A stretch of 36,772 nt of DNA from Candidatus Gastranaerophilales bacterium (lineage in GTDB: Bacteria > Cyanobacteriota > Vampirovibrionia > Gastranaerophilales > Gastranaerophilaceae), in NCBI GenBank assembly GCA_944326675.1, contig CALVET010000032.1, forward strand, positions 1-36,772. The letters run 5' to 3'. Below are positions 9,137 through 16,960 of this stretch, one piece after another; positions within the stretch are counted from its first letter, which is position 1; each line of letters opens with the position of its first letter. The translations under genes and the position numbers were made by a program. The notes beneath the pieces are model-generated. The model made no database searches. It saw nothing but the letters and a program-made list of their open reading frames with translations, and was not told the DNA's origin.

Positions 9137-9165
9137 TTGAAATATTATGAAAAATTTAATAGAAT
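9137..9165 (+). promoter_or_regulatory. Leaderless promoter of the glycosyltransferase gene
   Basis: TTGAAA (9137-9142, 5 of 6 to the -35 consensus), a 17-nt spacer and TAGAAT (9160-9165), then 7 nt to the ATG at 9173. The TTG at 9137, which could be taken for a start codon, is the first triplet of the -35 element. Confidence 0.55.
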
Positions 9166-9172
9166 TTATTTT

Positions 9173-10408
9173 ATGAAAGGCGTTTATCCAAGAGAATATT
9201 TTAAAGCTCCGCATGTTGCAAAACCCATTGAAAAAATCTGGGATGATATAGATGCGTATTCAGGAGAATATTTTGAAGATGAAAAAAGTCTTCATGAAAA
9301 AATAGATTTTGTCATTCCGATACCTCCCTTAAAATATAAAAACAGATTTTTAAAAGGAGTTTTCTTTTCACAAGGCTGCGAGTATCTTTTAAAACTTTAT
9401 CCTGATTTAAAAAAAATATTTTTTGCAGGAGCCTATACAATGTGGTCCAACTATTCTTGGTCTGAAAATGCGGATTTTTATTTGACTTGTTATGAAAATA
9501 AGCCGAGAGAAGAATACTATAAAAATAAATATCCCAACAAAAAGCATATTCCGTTTATTCCCTTGCAAGATGTGGATTTTACAAACGAATATACTGTTGC
9601 TCCTACTTTTAATACGCCAAAAACTATTGATGTGTTGTGTGTGTCAACACCGTTAGAAGTTAAAAATTTGCCCATGGTGGCTTCAGCTCTAAAGGCTTAT
9701 GAAAAGAAATATAATAGAAGCTTAAAAGCAACTTTTGTTTTGGGCGCAAGAGATGTAATAAGAAAAGACAACGGCGAAATTGATTATTCTAAACTTCCTG
9801 ATAGCCAAAAGTCTCAAATGGATCAAGTTGTAAAGATTTTAGGAAATTCAATTAAGAATGTTGATTTTTATCCTTGGGTTAACTATAAGGATTTAATGAG
9901 ATATTATACCGGTTCAAGGTGTTTGGTTTTGGCTTCTTTAATTGAAGGAAAAAATCGCTCCATAGGTGAAGCAAATGCTTGTGATACTCCCGTTGTAGTT
10001 TTTCGCGACCACAATAAGTGGGCAAGAGGCGGCTATCCTATTTTAAGAGAAAAAAGCGGCGAATATGCTGAAATTTTTTCGGCTGAATGTATGGCTGATG
10101 CAATACATAAAATCATTTCTCATCCCGAATATTATGAACCGAGAGAAAGCTATATAAAATACAGCGGAAGGAAGAATTTTGTAAATACTCTTGCTGATTA
10201 TCTGCCATATTATCACAATAATCTTCTTGATTATAAAAAAGGTGCAATCCATGAAAATGTATGGCTGGATTTGGCAACTCAAAGAAATTATCAGTTGAGT
10301 TATTATGATTTTCTATATTGTAAAAACTATGCAATACAACACGTTAGAGGATTAAAAGCAATCGATTCGTTAATTAAATTTTTCTATTCAAGATTTGGAA
10401 TTAAATAA
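9173..10408 (+). CDS. Glycosyltransferase, GT4-like (GT-B fold)
   Basis: A 411-residue protein. The second half matches a GT-B donor-binding domain: a [17 protein letters not shown] strand start, [46 protein letters not shown] in pieces, where the [10 protein letters not shown] segment is the EX7E motif of family 4 enzymes, and a final helix typical of the family. The N-terminal half is divergent and gives no acceptor clue. With wecB immediately downstream on the same strand, a role in surface polysaccharide or flagellin/cell-wall glycan is plausible. I choose the ATG at 9173 because the earlier in-frame TTG (9137) coincides with a -35 element and neither has an SD. Confidence 0.75.
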   Translation: MKGVYPREYFKAPHVAKPIEKIWDDIDAYSGEYFEDEKSLHEKIDFVIPIPPLKYKNRFLKGVFFSQGCEYLLKLYPDLKKIFFAGAYTMWSNYSWSENADFYLTCYENKPREEYYKNKYPNKKHIPFIPLQDVDFTNEYTVAPTFNTPKTIDVLCVSTPLEVKNLPMVASALKAYEKKYNRSLKATFVLGARDVIRKDNGEIDYSKLPDSQKSQMDQVVKILGNSIKNVDFYPWVNYKDLMRYYTGSRCLVLASLIEGKNRSIGEANACDTPVVVFRDHNKWARGGYPILREKSGEYAEIFSAECMADAIHKIISHPEYYEPRESYIKYSGRKNFVNTLADYLPYYHNNLLDYKKGAIHENVWLDLATQRNYQLSYYDFLYCKNYAIQHVRGLKAIDSLIKFFYSRFGIK

Positions 10409-10417
10409 CAAATAAAA

Positions 10418-10433
10418 TTTTTTATAGTAAAAT
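10418..10433 (+). promoter_or_regulatory. Putative promoter of wecB
   Basis: Six T (10418-10423), ATAG, then TAAAAT (10428-10433). The ATG is 9 nt further on and has no SD. The 15 bases TTTTTATAGTAAAAT recur identically upstream of prfB. Confidence 0.4.
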
Positions 10434-10442
10434 AATAGCGTT

Positions 10443-11561
10443 ATGATAAATAAAAAGATTAAAATTGCATTGGTTTTCGGAACACGCCCCGAGGCGATTA
10501 AAATGTGTCCTTTAGTTAAAAAACTAAAGGAAAATAGTAATTTTGAAGTTTTAACCATAGTAACGGCTCAACATAGACAGATGTTAGATAGTGTGTTAGA
10601 GCTTTTTGAGGTTAAGCCTGATTACGATTTAAATTTGATGAAACCTAATCAAAATCTTTGGGATTTATCTTGCGAAATATTAACCGAAACAAAAAAAGTT
10701 TTTGAAAAAGAAGAACCCGATTTAATTTTAGTCCATGGTGATACTACAACAGCAGGAATAAGCGCTTTGAGCGCATTTTATTCAAGAATAAAAATAGGTC
10801 ATGTTGAAGCAGGGTTGAGAACATTTGATAAAGATTATCCTTTCCCTGAAGAAATAAATCGTGTAATTGTAGATTCTGTTTCTGATTTAATGTTTTGTCC
10901 TACTGATAGAGCATGCGAAAATATTGAAAAATCAGGAATTAAAAAAGGTATATATAAAACAGGTAACACCGTAATTGACGCTTTATTATATGTTGTTGAA
11001 AATAAAAAAGCTAATCTTGATTTTATCGGTTTAAAACCGGAATTAAAAACAATATTGTTGACTTCTCATAGGAGAGAAAACTTTGGAAAACCACTGGAAA
11101 ACATTTGCTATGCAATAAAAGAATTAATTGAAAAACACGATGATATTCAAGTGGTTTATCCTCTGCATCTTAACCCCAATGTTAGAAATACCGTTAAACC
11201 AATTTTAGAAAATATTGAAAGGGTTAAATTAATTGAGCCGTTAGATTATGTTCCTTTTTGCAATTTAATGAAAAAATCTCATATAATTTTAACTGATTCA
11301 GGCGGAGTTCAGGAAGAAGCTCCTGCTTTAGGGGTTCCCGTTTTAGTTTTAAGAGATGAAACAGAACGCCCTGAGGCTCTTGAATATGGCGGCGTATGCT
11401 TGGTTGGAACAAATAAACAAAAAATAACGCAAAAAGTTAATGAGCTTCTTTGTGATAAACAAGAATATGATAAAATGTCCAAGGCTGTAAATCCTTATGG
11501 TGACGGGCATGCTTGCAGTTATATTGAAAAAATTATTGAAGATTATTTTGATTTGAAGTAA
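10443..11561 (+). CDS. wecB: UDP-N-acetylglucosamine 2-epimerase (non-hydrolysing)
   Basis: A 372-residue enzyme that interconverts UDP-GlcNAc and UDP-ManNAc, feeding teichoic-acid-like, capsule or O-antigen type glycans. Clear family motifs are FGTRPEAIKM (12-21), VTAQHRQMLD, VHGDTTTAG, GHVEAGLRT, PFPEEINR, TSHRRENFG and DSGGVQEEAPALGVPVLVLR. Length is normal (370-380). The gene follows a glycosyltransferase by 34 bp. Its end overlaps the convergent TPR gene by 29 nt, with no terminator visible between them. Confidence 0.93.
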   Translation: MINKKIKIALVFGTRPEAIKMCPLVKKLKENSNFEVLTIVTAQHRQMLDSVLELFEVKPDYDLNLMKPNQNLWDLSCEILTETKKVFEKEEPDLILVHGDTTTAGISALSAFYSRIKIGHVEAGLRTFDKDYPFPEEINRVIVDSVSDLMFCPTDRACENIEKSGIKKGIYKTGNTVIDALLYVVENKKANLDFIGLKPELKTILLTSHRRENFGKPLENICYAIKELIEKHDDIQVVYPLHLNPNVRNTVKPILENIERVKLIEPLDYVPFCNLMKKSHIILTDSGGVQEEAPALGVPVLVLRDETERPEALEYGGVCLVGTNKQKITQKVNELLCDKQEYDKMSKAVNPYGDGHACSYIEKIIEDYFDLK

Positions 11562-12018
11562 TGTTACTTTCATTTATTGAATTATTTTCAGGTTCAATTT
11601 GGGGTTGGTTTTTCGTATCTTCTTCAAGAAGCTGATTTATTTCTTCGTTAAGCCCTTTTTGTTTATAACATTCTATTAATTTATTTTTAATTTCATCTTT
11701 ATTTGTTTCAGGCTGGTTTAAAAGCTCCTTGTATATTGCAATTGCGCTATCTATGTTACCCTTATTGAATTCTTCTTGAGCAAGCTGTTCTTTAGAAATA
11801 CTTATTTGTTGATTGGTTTGCGGCTGAGAATTTAGGGTATTATTTTTTTCTAAAAATTGTTTTATTATTTCTTGTTCTTCTTTTTTTCTGTTTTGTTCCA
11901 TTATTTTTGCGTTTTCCATTTCTGCCATCAGGCTTTGTTTTGTTGTTATTGTTAACAAAGCTATGACTATGGAAAAAAATAATAATATTTTGGCATATTT
12001 CAGGCTTGAGTGATACAT
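11533..12018 (-). CDS. Small membrane-anchored TPR protein
   Basis: A 161-residue protein. Residues 9-28 form one hydrophobic segment (uncleaved anchor or signal peptide), followed by a charged, Gln/Lys/Glu-rich coiled-coil-like stretch. One or two TPR-like helices follow (AQEEFNKGNIDSAIAIYKELL, then KNKLIECYKQKGLNEEI in shorter pieces), and then an Asn/Gln/Glu-rich tail. It lies 3 nt downstream of the ThiF-like gene, so it belongs to the fliN operon. The C-terminal coding end overlaps wecB by 29 nt on the other strand. Function is unknown, perhaps a scaffold at the membrane. Confidence 0.6.
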   Translation of the reverse strand: MYHSSLKYAKILLFFSIVIALLTITTKQSLMAEMENAKIMEQNRKKEEQEIIKQFLEKNNTLNSQPQTNQQISISKEQLAQEEFNKGNIDSAIAIYKELLNQPETNKDEIKNKLIECYKQKGLNEEINQLLEEDTKNQPQIEPENNSINESNITSNQNNLQ

Positions 12019-12021
12019 AGG

Positions 12022-12759
12022 CTAATATTTGTTGTTAATTTGACATGCTGGGCAAGCAGGGTTTTTAGCGTAGTTTAGCATTTTAAATTCTGATGTTGTA
12101 CCGTCAAACACCAGTAATTTATTTAATAGAGGGGTTCCTGCTCCTGTTATAATTTTTAGCGCCTCTTGTGCTTGAAGAGCCGCAATTGTATTTACCACAG
12201 GAGATAAAGATGCGTACATTGCTTCTTTTATTTGTTTTGGTTTTTGCATAACGCATTCTAAACAGCCTGTTTTATCGGGAATAATAGTTGTAACTTGCCC
12301 GTAAAAACCTTGAGCTGCACCGTGGATTAATATTTTTTTATGCCTTATTATAATCTCATTTAACATATATTTTGATTCATAGGAATCAAAACAATCTATG
12401 ATTATATCGTAGCCTTGAATTATGTTAAAATAATTCAGTTCGTTAATTTTTATTTTATCAAGCTCTACTCTTATATCCGGATTGAATTCCTGCACCCAAT
12501 CTTTGGCAGATATTACTTTGGCTCTTCCTATGTTTTTATATTTATGAATTATTTGTCTGTTTAGGTTGCTTTCTTCTACGATGTCGCCATCAATGATTTT
12601 TATTTGTCCTACACCAAGCGCGGCTAAATTCATAATAACGCCTGAGCCGAGACCTCCTGCACCCATGACAATAACTCTTGAATTAAGAAGTTTTTCTTGG
12701 TCGGCTTGAGTAATGCCGTTTTGTTCAAAATTTTTCTTATATCTGGTCAATTGTATCAT
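12022..12759 (-). CDS. ThiF/MoeB/HesA-family E1-like adenylyltransferase
   Basis: A 245-residue protein that should adenylate the C-terminal glycine of a ubiquitin-like sulfur carrier (ThiS or MoaD type). The nucleotide-binding loop is VMGAGGLGSG near residue 32, followed by the SNLNRQ segment that contacts ATP. DCFDSYESKYMLNE and HGAAQGFYGQ then follow. CLEC and CPAC form the zinc-binding pairs. The usual catalytic cysteine region near SLSPVVNTIAALQAQEALK shows no obvious cysteine. No sulfur-carrier gene is nearby in the window. The start overlaps fliN by 23 nt, and no later start would keep the ATP loop. Confidence 0.85.
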   Translation of the reverse strand: MIQLTRYKKNFEQNGITQADQEKLLNSRVIVMGAGGLGSGVIMNLAALGVGQIKIIDGDIVEESNLNRQIIHKYKNIGRAKVISAKDWVQEFNPDIRVELDKIKINELNYFNIIQGYDIIIDCFDSYESKYMLNEIIIRHKKILIHGAAQGFYGQVTTIIPDKTGCLECVMQKPKQIKEAMYASLSPVVNTIAALQAQEALKIITGAGTPLLNKLLVFDGTTSEFKMLNYAKNPACPACQINNKY

Positions 12760-13054
12760 TTTTCTTATTTTCCAGTTTTTCGTTTTCGATTATTTCGACA
12801 ATTTTAATTCCGTATGTATCATCAATTGCAACAATTTTGGCTTTTGCAATTAAAATATCATCCACATAAACATCAACAGGTTCGTCTTCAAATTTATCAA
12901 GAACAACTATTGAGCCTTCGTCATATTCAATTGCATCTCTTAGAGAGATTTTAGCTTTGCCAAGTTCGGCACAAAGTGTAACTTCGACTTTTCCGACTTT
13001 GGAAATATTCCTAAAATTTTCTATGATATTGTCGTTAGTTACTTCTTGCGGCAT
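12737..13054 (-). CDS. fliN: Flagellar motor switch protein FliN (SpoA domain)
   Basis: A 105-residue protein made of little more than the surface-presentation-of-antigens (SpoA) domain. The key parts are VEVTLCAELGKAKISLRDAIEYDEGSIVVLD in pieces, then DEPVDVYVDDILIAKAKIVAIDDTYGIKI. FliN forms the C-ring of the flagellar switch with FliM and FliG and contributes to export and to rotation reversal. The SD AGAGGGG lies 5 nt before the ATG. It heads an operon with a ThiF-like E1 and a TPR protein, an unusual setting, and sits far from the rod genes at 34-36 kb. Confidence 0.85.
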   Translation of the reverse strand: MPQEVTNDNIIENFRNISKVGKVEVTLCAELGKAKISLRDAIEYDEGSIVVLDKFEDEPVDVYVDDILIAKAKIVAIDDTYGIKIVEIIENEKLENKKNDTIDQI

Positions 13055-13123
13055 TTTATCCCCTCTATAATATTATTTATAACATAGAATTGTAATATAG
13101 CCTAATTATTACAATTTTTAACA

Positions 13124-15484
13124 TTATTTTTGGAAGATGGATACAACCATTTCTTCAATTTCTGAGAAATTGCAATTTAACAAGGTTTTTTTGAAATTTA
13201 TAATATTTTTAAATTCTTCTTTTAAGACTTCAAATAAGGAATTGTTTTGAAAATCTTCGTAGTTAAATGGTTTTAAGTATTCAATTTTGTCTATGTCTAA
13301 AATTTTTATTGAATTGATGTCTTCAAGAATTTCAAGTGAAATCTGAACAAAGCTTTCATTTACTCCCAGTGCTTGTGCTATTTTCGGGATTTCAATTTTG
13401 CCGTTTAATCTGTTGTGGCAGAATTTAATCATGCCGTTTATTTGTTTAATGTAGTTTTCAAGATTTTCATCAATTTTATGGTTCATAAAATGAATTTTAT
13501 CAGGATGAATTTGAGATAAAATTTGCGCCATTTCTTCATAAGAGCTTGGATAATCAAAAAACATTAAGCCTTTATGAGAGTTTAATTTATCTATGATATT
13601 TTCCTTTATTTTTTGATATTTTGATAATAATTCTTTAGTCAGCGGGTTTTTTGCCCAAACTGCAATATCTATGTTGTCGCGCTCTAAATACGATGAAATT
13701 TGAGATAATATTCCTGTTTTTTTTCTGTGGTCAAACAGTTTGATTTTATTTTTGATTTGGTTGCAATATTGAGATGAATAAATATCTATAATTTCAAGCT
13801 GTATATTTTTAACATCGTTGAATTCGTTTAATCTGGGGTAAAAAGCGATATCGCATTTTGCGCCTAAAGGAATTTTGACTTCATTTTCATTCCATTTTAC
13901 ACATTGAAATTTTTTATCATCTTTTGAAAAAACCAGTCTTAAGTGATTTTGTTCTTTTCCGATTAATTTGAATTCATCCAAATTGACATCAAACATTGCA
14001 AATATCGGAGCTTGGTTATCTTGTCCGAAAGGTTCCAGTTTATTAATGCTATCTAAAATATTAAGCTCAATATCATCGGGTTTAAGTTCTATATCGGCAT
14101 ATAGAATGTTTTCGTTTTTTGTGTTCGGCGATTGCTCTTTAATTGTTTTCAAAAGAGAATTTTTAACATTTTCAAAATCATCTTTATTAAAAGAACATCC
14201 CCCTGCCAGCTTATGACCGCCGAAACCTGAAAACAGGTTTTCATTTTCTTTTAAAACACTGTAAACGTTAATTGAATCATTGCTTCTTATTGAGCATCTT
14301 GCGTTATTGTTTTCATCAACTGTCATTAAAAAACAGGGTTTGTTATATTCTTCAACAATTTTAGCTGCAACAATTCCGATTATTCCAATATGCCACTCGG
14401 GGTTTAAAAGAATGATTGCGGGGTTATTTTGTTCGTCTTTATGTTTTTTTAAATAGTTATTTATTTCTTCATAGGTTTGCGCGCATTTTGATTGTCTGAT
14501 TTTATTATAATTATCCAGTTTTTCAATAATCATGGATAATTTTGCATCATCATCCGTTGTTAAAAAATCAAAAGATAATTTTGCATTAGCTAATCTTCCG
14601 ACTGCATTAATCCTTGGCGCTAAAATAAAAGCTATGTCATAGCTTGATATATCGGAATTGATGTTTTTAGATAACAGTTGATAAATTCCTTTATGAGAAT
14701 TTTCTTTTTTAGAGTTTAAAATATTTAAAGCTTCGCTTACAAGGGCTCTATTTTCTCCTAATAGGGAAACAACGTCTGCAATTGTGCCGCAAGCTGCAAT
14801 TACCATCAGTTCATCTTTTAAATTATCGTCGTCAATTTTTTCTAGCAGAGCCATAGCAAGTTTATAAGCAATTCCCGCTCCGCAATTTGAGCTTAGAGAT
14901 TGAATATCTTCAAAAGATAAATTTTCTTTTAAGGCATTTTTAACCTGAGGATTTATTATGCAATAGGCATTAGGAAGTTCTACATCTGTTGTGTGGTGGT
15001 CTGTGACTATGGTATCTATATTTAATCCTTTTAAAAGGTTAATTTCAGAAATATTTGAAATACCGCAATCAACGGTTATTACAAGTTTAACTTTTTCTTT
15101 TGAGATGAATTTTAAAAGTTCTTTTGAATTTAACCCGTGCCCGTGCAGTAGTCTATCCGGAATAAAATTAATAATATCAGCATTTAATCTTTTTAAAGCT
15201 TTATATAATATTGCGCTTGAAGTTACTCCGTCACAATCAAAATCGCCCCAGATGAGAATTTTTTGTTTTTTTTCGATTGCTTCTTCTATTCTTTTTTTTG
15301 CTTTTTCCATGTCTGAAAAAGCAAAAGGAGATATCAAATCTTTTTTAGTAGGATTTAAAAATTTATTTATATCTTTTTCGCTAACCAAATTTCTTAATGT
15401 CAAAAGCTCATCTAAGAATGAGTCCTTAGTTGAGCTTTTGATTTTATTTGTATTTTCTTTTATTTTTATTTTTCTGTATTGCAT
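13124..15484 (-). CDS. recJ: Single-stranded-DNA-specific exonuclease RecJ
   Basis: A 786-residue 5'-3' single-strand exonuclease used in recombination and mismatch repair. DHH-phosphoesterase motifs coordinate the metals: GDFDCDGVTS (80-89, Asp81/83/85), VDCGIS (138-143) and TDHH (161-164). DHHA1 carries SGFGGHKLAGGC (419-430), followed by an OB-type domain. The C-terminal ~200 residues are an extra domain, as in the longer RecJ forms. The gene begins 10 nt after the Bax-inhibitor-like gene ends and is probably co-transcribed with it. Confidence 0.93.
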   Translation of the reverse strand: MQYRKIKIKENTNKIKSSTKDSFLDELLTLRNLVSEKDINKFLNPTKKDLISPFAFSDMEKAKKRIEEAIEKKQKILIWGDFDCDGVTSSAILYKALKRLNADIINFIPDRLLHGHGLNSKELLKFISKEKVKLVITVDCGISNISEINLLKGLNIDTIVTDHHTTDVELPNAYCIINPQVKNALKENLSFEDIQSLSSNCGAGIAYKLAMALLEKIDDDNLKDELMVIAACGTIADVVSLLGENRALVSEALNILNSKKENSHKGIYQLLSKNINSDISSYDIAFILAPRINAVGRLANAKLSFDFLTTDDDAKLSMIIEKLDNYNKIRQSKCAQTYEEINNYLKKHKDEQNNPAIILLNPEWHIGIIGIVAAKIVEEYNKPCFLMTVDENNNARCSIRSNDSINVYSVLKENENLFSGFGGHKLAGGCSFNKDDFENVKNSLLKTIKEQSPNTKNENILYADIELKPDDIELNILDSINKLEPFGQDNQAPIFAMFDVNLDEFKLIGKEQNHLRLVFSKDDKKFQCVKWNENEVKIPLGAKCDIAFYPRLNEFNDVKNIQLEIIDIYSSQYCNQIKNKIKLFDHRKKTGILSQISSYLERDNIDIAVWAKNPLTKELLSKYQKIKENIIDKLNSHKGLMFFDYPSSYEEMAQILSQIHPDKIHFMNHKIDENLENYIKQINGMIKFCHNRLNGKIEIPKIAQALGVNESFVQISLEILEDINSIKILDIDKIEYLKPFNYEDFQNNSLFEVLKEEFKNIINFKKTLLNCNFSEIEEMVVSIFQK

Positions 15485-15494
15485 TGTTTTTTAA

Positions 15495-16223
15495 TTAATC
15501 TTTACGGCTTAATTGTGCCAATAATCTTAAAATTTCAAAATATAGCCAAATAACGGTAACTAAAAGTGCAAAACCGCCATACCATTCAAAGTAATCGGGA
15601 AGATTGTTGTTAGAGCCTTGTTCAATAAAATCGAAATCTAAAACAAAATTCAAGGCTGCAATAATACAAATTACAAGGCTAACGCCAATGCCTATCATAG
15701 AACCGTTAAATATTGTCATAGGATGACCTAAAAGAGCGCCAATAAGTCCTGCAAGGTAAAAAATGGCAATTGCAACAGTAGAAATGAAAATAACTTTTCT
15801 AAATGTAGGTGTTGCTTGAATTATTCTCAGTTTGTATAACATAAGCATTGCAAATAAAGCAAGAAAAGTTATGCTTATAGCATCAACAACAATACCACTA
15901 TATAATGTGTTATACATAAAACTTACGGCACCAACCAAAAGTCCTTCGCAAATTGCATAAGCGGGAGCTGTATATTTAGAAGCCTTTGGGTTAAATGAGG
16001 TGATTATAGCCAAAACAAAACCAGCAATAGCTCCTACTATGGATAACAACGAGGCTTTATCGGCAAAACCCGTTGCACATAAATACCAAGTATAAACACC
16101 TGATAAAACAACTACGGCAAGCAAAATTAATGTTTTATTAACAGCCCCTTGAATTGTCATTGGTTTAGAATCTAAAATAACGTTTTCTTGGACTCTTGAG
16201 TTTAACATCGGATTAGATGTCAT
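15495..16223 (-). CDS. Bax inhibitor-1/YccA family membrane protein
   Basis: A 242-residue protein with seven hydrophobic segments. The MTSNPMLNSRV opening and the TIQGAVNKTLILLAVVVLSG first helix are characteristic of the YccA/BI-1-like (COG4760-type) branch. Members are pH-sensitive leak channels for calcium or modulators of membrane proteases, but the role in bacteria of this branch is not settled. The C-terminal aspartate-rich end (the pH-sensor pair in BI-1) is seen only as DYFEW upstream of the last helix. A strong SD (GGAGGA) precedes the ATG. The first gene of a two-gene unit with recJ. Confidence 0.88.
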   Translation of the reverse strand: MTSNPMLNSRVQENVILDSKPMTIQGAVNKTLILLAVVVLSGVYTWYLCATGFADKASLLSIVGAIAGFVLAIITSFNPKASKYTAPAYAICEGLLVGAVSFMYNTLYSGIVVDAISITFLALFAMLMLYKLRIIQATPTFRKVIFISTVAIAIFYLAGLIGALLGHPMTIFNGSMIGIGVSLVICIIAALNFVLDFDFIEQGSNNNLPDYFEWYGGFALLVTVIWLYFEILRLLAQLSRKD

Positions 16224-16252
16224 TTTTCCTCCTCCTTTACAAAAATATCAAT

Positions 16253-16282
16253 TTGAATTATACACTAATTTTAAGTTAAAAT
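16253..16282 (+). promoter_or_regulatory. Putative leaderless promoter of coaE
   Basis: TTGAAT (16253-16258), an 18-nt spacer ending in a short T-run, then TAAAAT (16277-16282, 5 of 6). The ATG begins exactly 6 nt later, with no SD. Confidence 0.5.
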
Positions 16283-16288
16283 AAAGCC

Positions 16289-16840
16289 ATGATAAAAATC
16301 GGTTTAACAGGTAATATTGCTTCAGGTAAATCAGAAGTTGAAAATATCCTTTTAAAAAAGGGTTTTATTGTTGTTGATTTAGATAAGGTTTCTCATCAAT
16401 TATTAAAAAATAATACTGTAGTTCAATCTGAAGTTTTGAAAGAGTTTAAAACTTCAGATAGAAATGAATTGGCTAAAATTGTCTTTAGCGATTTAGATAA
16501 GAAAAAAAAATTAGAAAATATTATTTATCCCAAATTAAAAGAATATATTATAAATACATTTGAAATCAATAAAGATAAAAAAGCGGTAATTATTTCAGGC
16601 GCTTTAATTTACGAAGCGGGGTTTGACGGTTTATTTGATAAAATAATTTATATTGACGCAAAGAAAGAAATAAGATTAAAAAGATTAATGAAAAGAAATA
16701 AAACAGACGAAAAAACTGCCTTAAAAAGAATGAATTGTCAAAACGATAATAAATTAAAAGCAGATATAATAATTGAGAATAATTCTGATTTTGAAAATTT
16801 AAACAACAAGGTAAACGCCCTTATAGCTTCATTTTTTTAA
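16289..16840 (+). CDS. coaE: Dephospho-CoA kinase
   Basis: A 183-residue kinase catalysing the last step of coenzyme A synthesis (phosphorylation of the 3'-OH of dephospho-CoA). The P-loop GLTGNIASGKS is at residues 5-15, followed by VVDLDKVSHQLL (in place of the usual D-A-D), then ISGALIYEAGFDGLFDKIIYID and the lid arginines (RLKRLMKRNK). It is slightly short (typical 195-205) but complete. It stands upstream of the Ehr-like operon with a 120-bp gap, so is not clearly part of it. Confidence 0.92.
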   Translation: MIKIGLTGNIASGKSEVENILLKKGFIVVDLDKVSHQLLKNNTVVQSEVLKEFKTSDRNELAKIVFSDLDKKKKLENIIYPKLKEYIINTFEINKDKKAVIISGALIYEAGFDGLFDKIIYIDAKKEIRLKRLMKRNKTDEKTALKRMNCQNDNKLKADIIIENNSDFENLNNKVNALIASFF

Positions 16841-16897
16841 AAAAACATATATTCAAAAAAATAATTTTTCTATATCATATTTTCTTCTTGATTATGA

Positions 16898-16914
16898 TTT
16901 TTATTTGATACAAA
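16898..16914 (+). promoter_or_regulatory. Candidate promoter of the Ehr-like operon
   Basis: A T5 run (16898-16902) is followed by an extended -10-like TGATACAAA (16907-16914 region). The TTTGATACAA core is the same as in the inverted repeat upstream of the GH13 gene at 24298-24307. No good -35 at normal spacing is seen. The leader would carry the SD AGAGGAAACA before the ATG at 16961. Confidence 0.35.
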
Positions 16915-16960
16915 ATTAAAAAGTTAGCTGAATTACTATTAACAAAAAAAAGAGGAAACA

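Noticed and set aside
9059..9214. 52-codon N-terminal extension of GyrA
   Set aside because: It has no GyrA homology, contains the gyrA promoter and overlaps the divergent glycosyltransferase. The TTG start with a good SD explains the gene.
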